A DNA stretch of 64,000 nucleotides. Origin: Lunularia cruciata (Eukaryota > Streptophyta > Marchantiopsida > Lunulariales > Lunulariaceae). Below are positions 62,001 through 64,000 of the stretch, piece after piece. How positions within the stretch are numbered: position 1 is the stretch's first letter; each line of letters starts with the position of its first letter. The notes under the pieces are model-generated. The model was not told the DNA's origin and ran no database searches. It saw only the letters and a program-made list of their open reading frames with translations. Made by a program: the position numbers and the translations under genes. The stretch covers positions 40,748,333-40,812,332 of the forward strand of contig OX419756.1 in the NCBI GenBank assembly GCA_948567375.1, read 5' to 3'.

Positions 62001-62418
62001 TGGTGGTTCAGAGCGCCATGGAAACAGTCCCATGCTTCCTTCATCGGATGAACGAGCTCAAAAGGAGAGAGGTGGCAGGCAGACAGGTTCTCGGTCTCCA
62101 TCGAATCTTCCGTCAACCGCATCACCCGATTTGCGCAAAGATAGTGGGCGTGGTAGAAGCAATGGAACATTCGATGGGCGTGGACAGGACACAGGTGCTG
62201 CTAGGAAGAGGGATTCTGATGAGTGGGAAAGATATGACTCACATAGGGAGAGCCCTGGTCACACAGGCAGGACGCCTAAAGACGCTAGGTCTTTACCTCC
62301 TTCTCGAGAACGTGAACGGGCGGTTGCCGAAGCCAGAACCTGGGGAGAGAATTGGAGAGAGAGGAAGAGAAGCAACAATCAAGGTGGGGGTGATGGATTT
62401 GATGGAGGTTTTGGCTGA
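59050..62418 (+). CDS. PBL27: PBL27/RLCK185-like receptor-like cytoplasmic kinase (5 exons)
   Basis: Exons 59050-59182, 59981-60177, 60350-60539, 60858-61249 and 61723-62418 join in frame to 535 residues. Start 59050 was chosen over the in-frame ATG at 59002 because it gives MGCFSC, the N-myristoylation and palmitoylation motif that anchors these kinases to the plasma membrane. Kinase landmarks: glycine loop [11 protein letters not shown] (residues 93-103), VAVK lysine 115, catalytic loop YRDFKSSN (Asp213), DFG 231-233, activation loop GDKTHVST (241-248), APE 258-260. The roughly 160-residue tail is Ser/Arg/Gly-rich and ends in the conserved [16 protein letters not shown] block, which with the [11 protein letters not shown] loop points to PBL27/RLCK185 rather than PBS1 (GDKSHVS). 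Known members carry chitin and pattern-receptor (CERK1) signals to MAP kinase cascades; that role here is inferred. Confidence 0.95.
59183..59980 (+). other. Intron 1 of the kinase gene
   Basis: The donor G|GTGAGT and acceptor tttatgcag| interrupt a codon after its first base (phase 1). At 798 bp it is the longest intron. It separates the acylated N-terminus from the kinase domain. Frames inside it (59290-59757) are non-coding. Confidence 0.9.
60178..60349 (+). other. Intron 2, a GC-AG intron
   Basis: The donor is CAG|GCAAGT and the acceptor attgcag|. Only this junction joins ENTGQ to VVAVKQL in frame; the nearest GT (at 60183) would shift the frame. AG|GCAAGT is the usual strong context of the rare GC-donor class. 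Confidence 0.9.
60540..60857 (+). other. Intron 3 of the kinase gene
   Basis: The donor ATG|GTAAGA and acceptor gccgcag| are in phase 1, splitting the Asp codon of HLH-D-LPPDKE. The length is 318 bp. Confidence 0.9.
61250..61722 (+). other. Intron 4 of the kinase gene
   Basis: The donor TGG|GTAACG and acceptor attttgcag| are in phase 0, between NLVAW and ARPLFKD, where related RLCK genes also have an intron. The length is 473 bp. Confidence 0.9.
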
Positions 62419-64000
62419 GCTACCGTGATGAACTCTGGCCTTGGTATAGCATGAAAAGAACATGCGTCTATCATGGCTCTAAATATTCATCTGTGAGTTC
62501 TTAGGAGGCCAAAGAAGTGAGGCCGGTCTACTCTGGTCAGGAGGTGAGAACGACCGCTGTGCTTCCTCATGTCAAAACTTGACCTGCACTGTGGATCTGA
62601 AACTTGCCTATTGAAGAACTCACTTGGGACATGGCTTACTTACATCTGCAATTATGCCGTGGTTCAAGGATGGAACCGAAGCCTTGCTGACATCATTGCT
62701 AGCTACTGTATTTTGAGATTTTCTTGCTCTGGATCCAGCTGAGGTATTGAAGCATGGGAAGCAGGATGAGGCGGTGATAAGCTAGGACTTACTGATCATG
62801 CTGCGAGATTGTGTGGTACAGTTATGAGTTTTTGGGCACATGGTTAGGCTAATAAGGGTATCAAGTGGCTTCATCAGCCACGAGGAACGGGAAAGAGGTA
62901 GCCAAAGTAGGTGATTCCTTCTCTTGTATGGTAGGCAGTTCTCCTTGTATGTGCACTATACGTGTGCAGTAGTAATGCTTGGTGTATCTGGCTCGTGCCT
63001 GAATAGCCACAGTGAAAAGTGAGATTTGCAATTGTAAATGGTATGGGTTGACCATTGAAGGATAAGGTATGATTGTCTGCCACCAACGGTGGGGTAGCTT
63101 TACCAATCAAACAATGATCTTGAGTTGTGTAGTTGTTCGAATCTGCCTGGCAAAGCCAATGAATTGCAGCTAGGATACCATCCAGGTAATTTTCCATCAT
63201 TCAGAAAGAGGCTTTATGACTCTAGTAGAAGTAGTAGCTATACAGGCATTCTGGTCATGCAGAACCTGCTCTATGAACCTTGTAACCAGTCTTGTAGTCC
63301 CTGATTCAGTTAGGTGGGTTAGCCTGTACTCAATCCGACGTCGTGGGATTGGTTGTCGTACGAGGAGTGAAATTTTACCATTCAGATGGGTTTTTGAATC
63401 TCCGATTGGATTCTAAGGAGCAGCATGACTGGACCTCTTATCCTTTTGGAGAGGTTTCGTCAATACCACCAGTGATTTAATTTTTCAAGAGACTTGTGAG
63501 GGAAAATGGTACAAGACATCTTTTCTTCTTCTTTTAGACTTAGTTTTTTCTGTACACGACCGCCGTCTTAGAGTGTCTCAACTTTCAGCCAAAAGGTTGC
63601 GACAAGGATTTGCTTGTTCCTTCTCGCTGTAATCACTCTTGAGAGTGTTCTGAGTTCTTTTTTTTGAAGATGTGGCTAAGGTGTTCCATCATGAGCTGAT
63701 CACTAAAGTTCAACGCTCCCAGAAATCAGTGCTTAACGAGTATAGGTGCACATGTGATCTTAGTTTCAAGATATCGGAGGTAAAGAGAATGTTGCATTGT
63801 ATTGTTGTGTCGATGATGGAAAATGGTGTTCGCTTTTGCCTTGCATGGTCTGTATACGAGATTCTGTCTTGAGATGTGCCGATGTGTTAATCATCTAGAT
63901 TTCCTTTTAGTTCGAGTTGAAAGTAACTACTGATATCGAAGTTAACGTCTGGACTGATTCTTAGTACTTCGAATTGGAAGCTCCACCATATAGGTGACGA
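62419..64000 (+). other. 3' untranslated and downstream region
   Basis: The composition stays gene-like (moderate GC, T-rich runs), but no long frame or known domain appears. The frames at 63216-63416 and 63672-63872 are short and motif-free. No canonical AATAAA was seen, so the 3' end of the transcript cannot be placed. Confidence 0.4.

Overview
This looks like nuclear DNA of a land plant. Three things point to that: chromodomain Ty3/gypsy and Ty1/copia retrotransposons with initiator-tRNA-Met primer sites, a spliced multi-exon gene, and a plant-specific receptor-like cytoplasmic kinase. The short introns and strongly AT-rich transposon background fit a seed-free plant such as a moss or liverwort, but that is an inference.

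Layout. About 1-18.7 kb is AT-rich, largely unrecognisable sequence with solo LTRs, two near-perfect hairpins and a few tandem duplications. About 18.7-54.3 kb is a nest of LTR retrotransposons. I name the families A, B and C (gypsy) plus copia; the names are mine. A2 is a decayed minus-strand A element (18709-24302) with a family-B solo LTR inside it. A1 (26691-32333) is young and full length: its LTRs differ at 7 of 423 positions and its 5-bp target duplication is intact. A family-A solo LTR (35165-35566) sits inside a copia gag relic. Family-C relics (36.6-39.0 kb and 49.1-50.5 kb) carry a PHD-finger-like C-terminus after the integrase. A decayed full-length B element (40213-46849) lies inside the gag zinc knuckle of a copia element, which resumes on the other side. 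About 54.3-64 kb is a GC-richer gene compartment with one clear host gene, a five-exon PBL27/RLCK185-type kinase (CDS 59050-62418, 535 aa) behind a long purine-rich leader.

The most interesting signals are in A1. (i) Gag and pol are separate, overlapping frames joined by a textbook -1 frameshift signal: slippery heptamer GGGAAAC, 6-nt spacer, and a potential H-type pseudoknot with a perfect 10-bp stem 1 and a perfect 7-bp stem 2. (ii) The LTRs carry perfect multi-unit heat-shock elements upstream of a TATA box, and the best one is kept in a diverged solo LTR. Pol and gag have seven in-frame stops but no reading-frame indels, so A1 itself is dead. Its sequence still predicts how the family is, or was, expressed.

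The kinase probably acts at the plasma membrane downstream of pattern-recognition receptors; its N-terminus has the acylation motif MGCFSC. No tRNA, rRNA or CRISPR was recognised.
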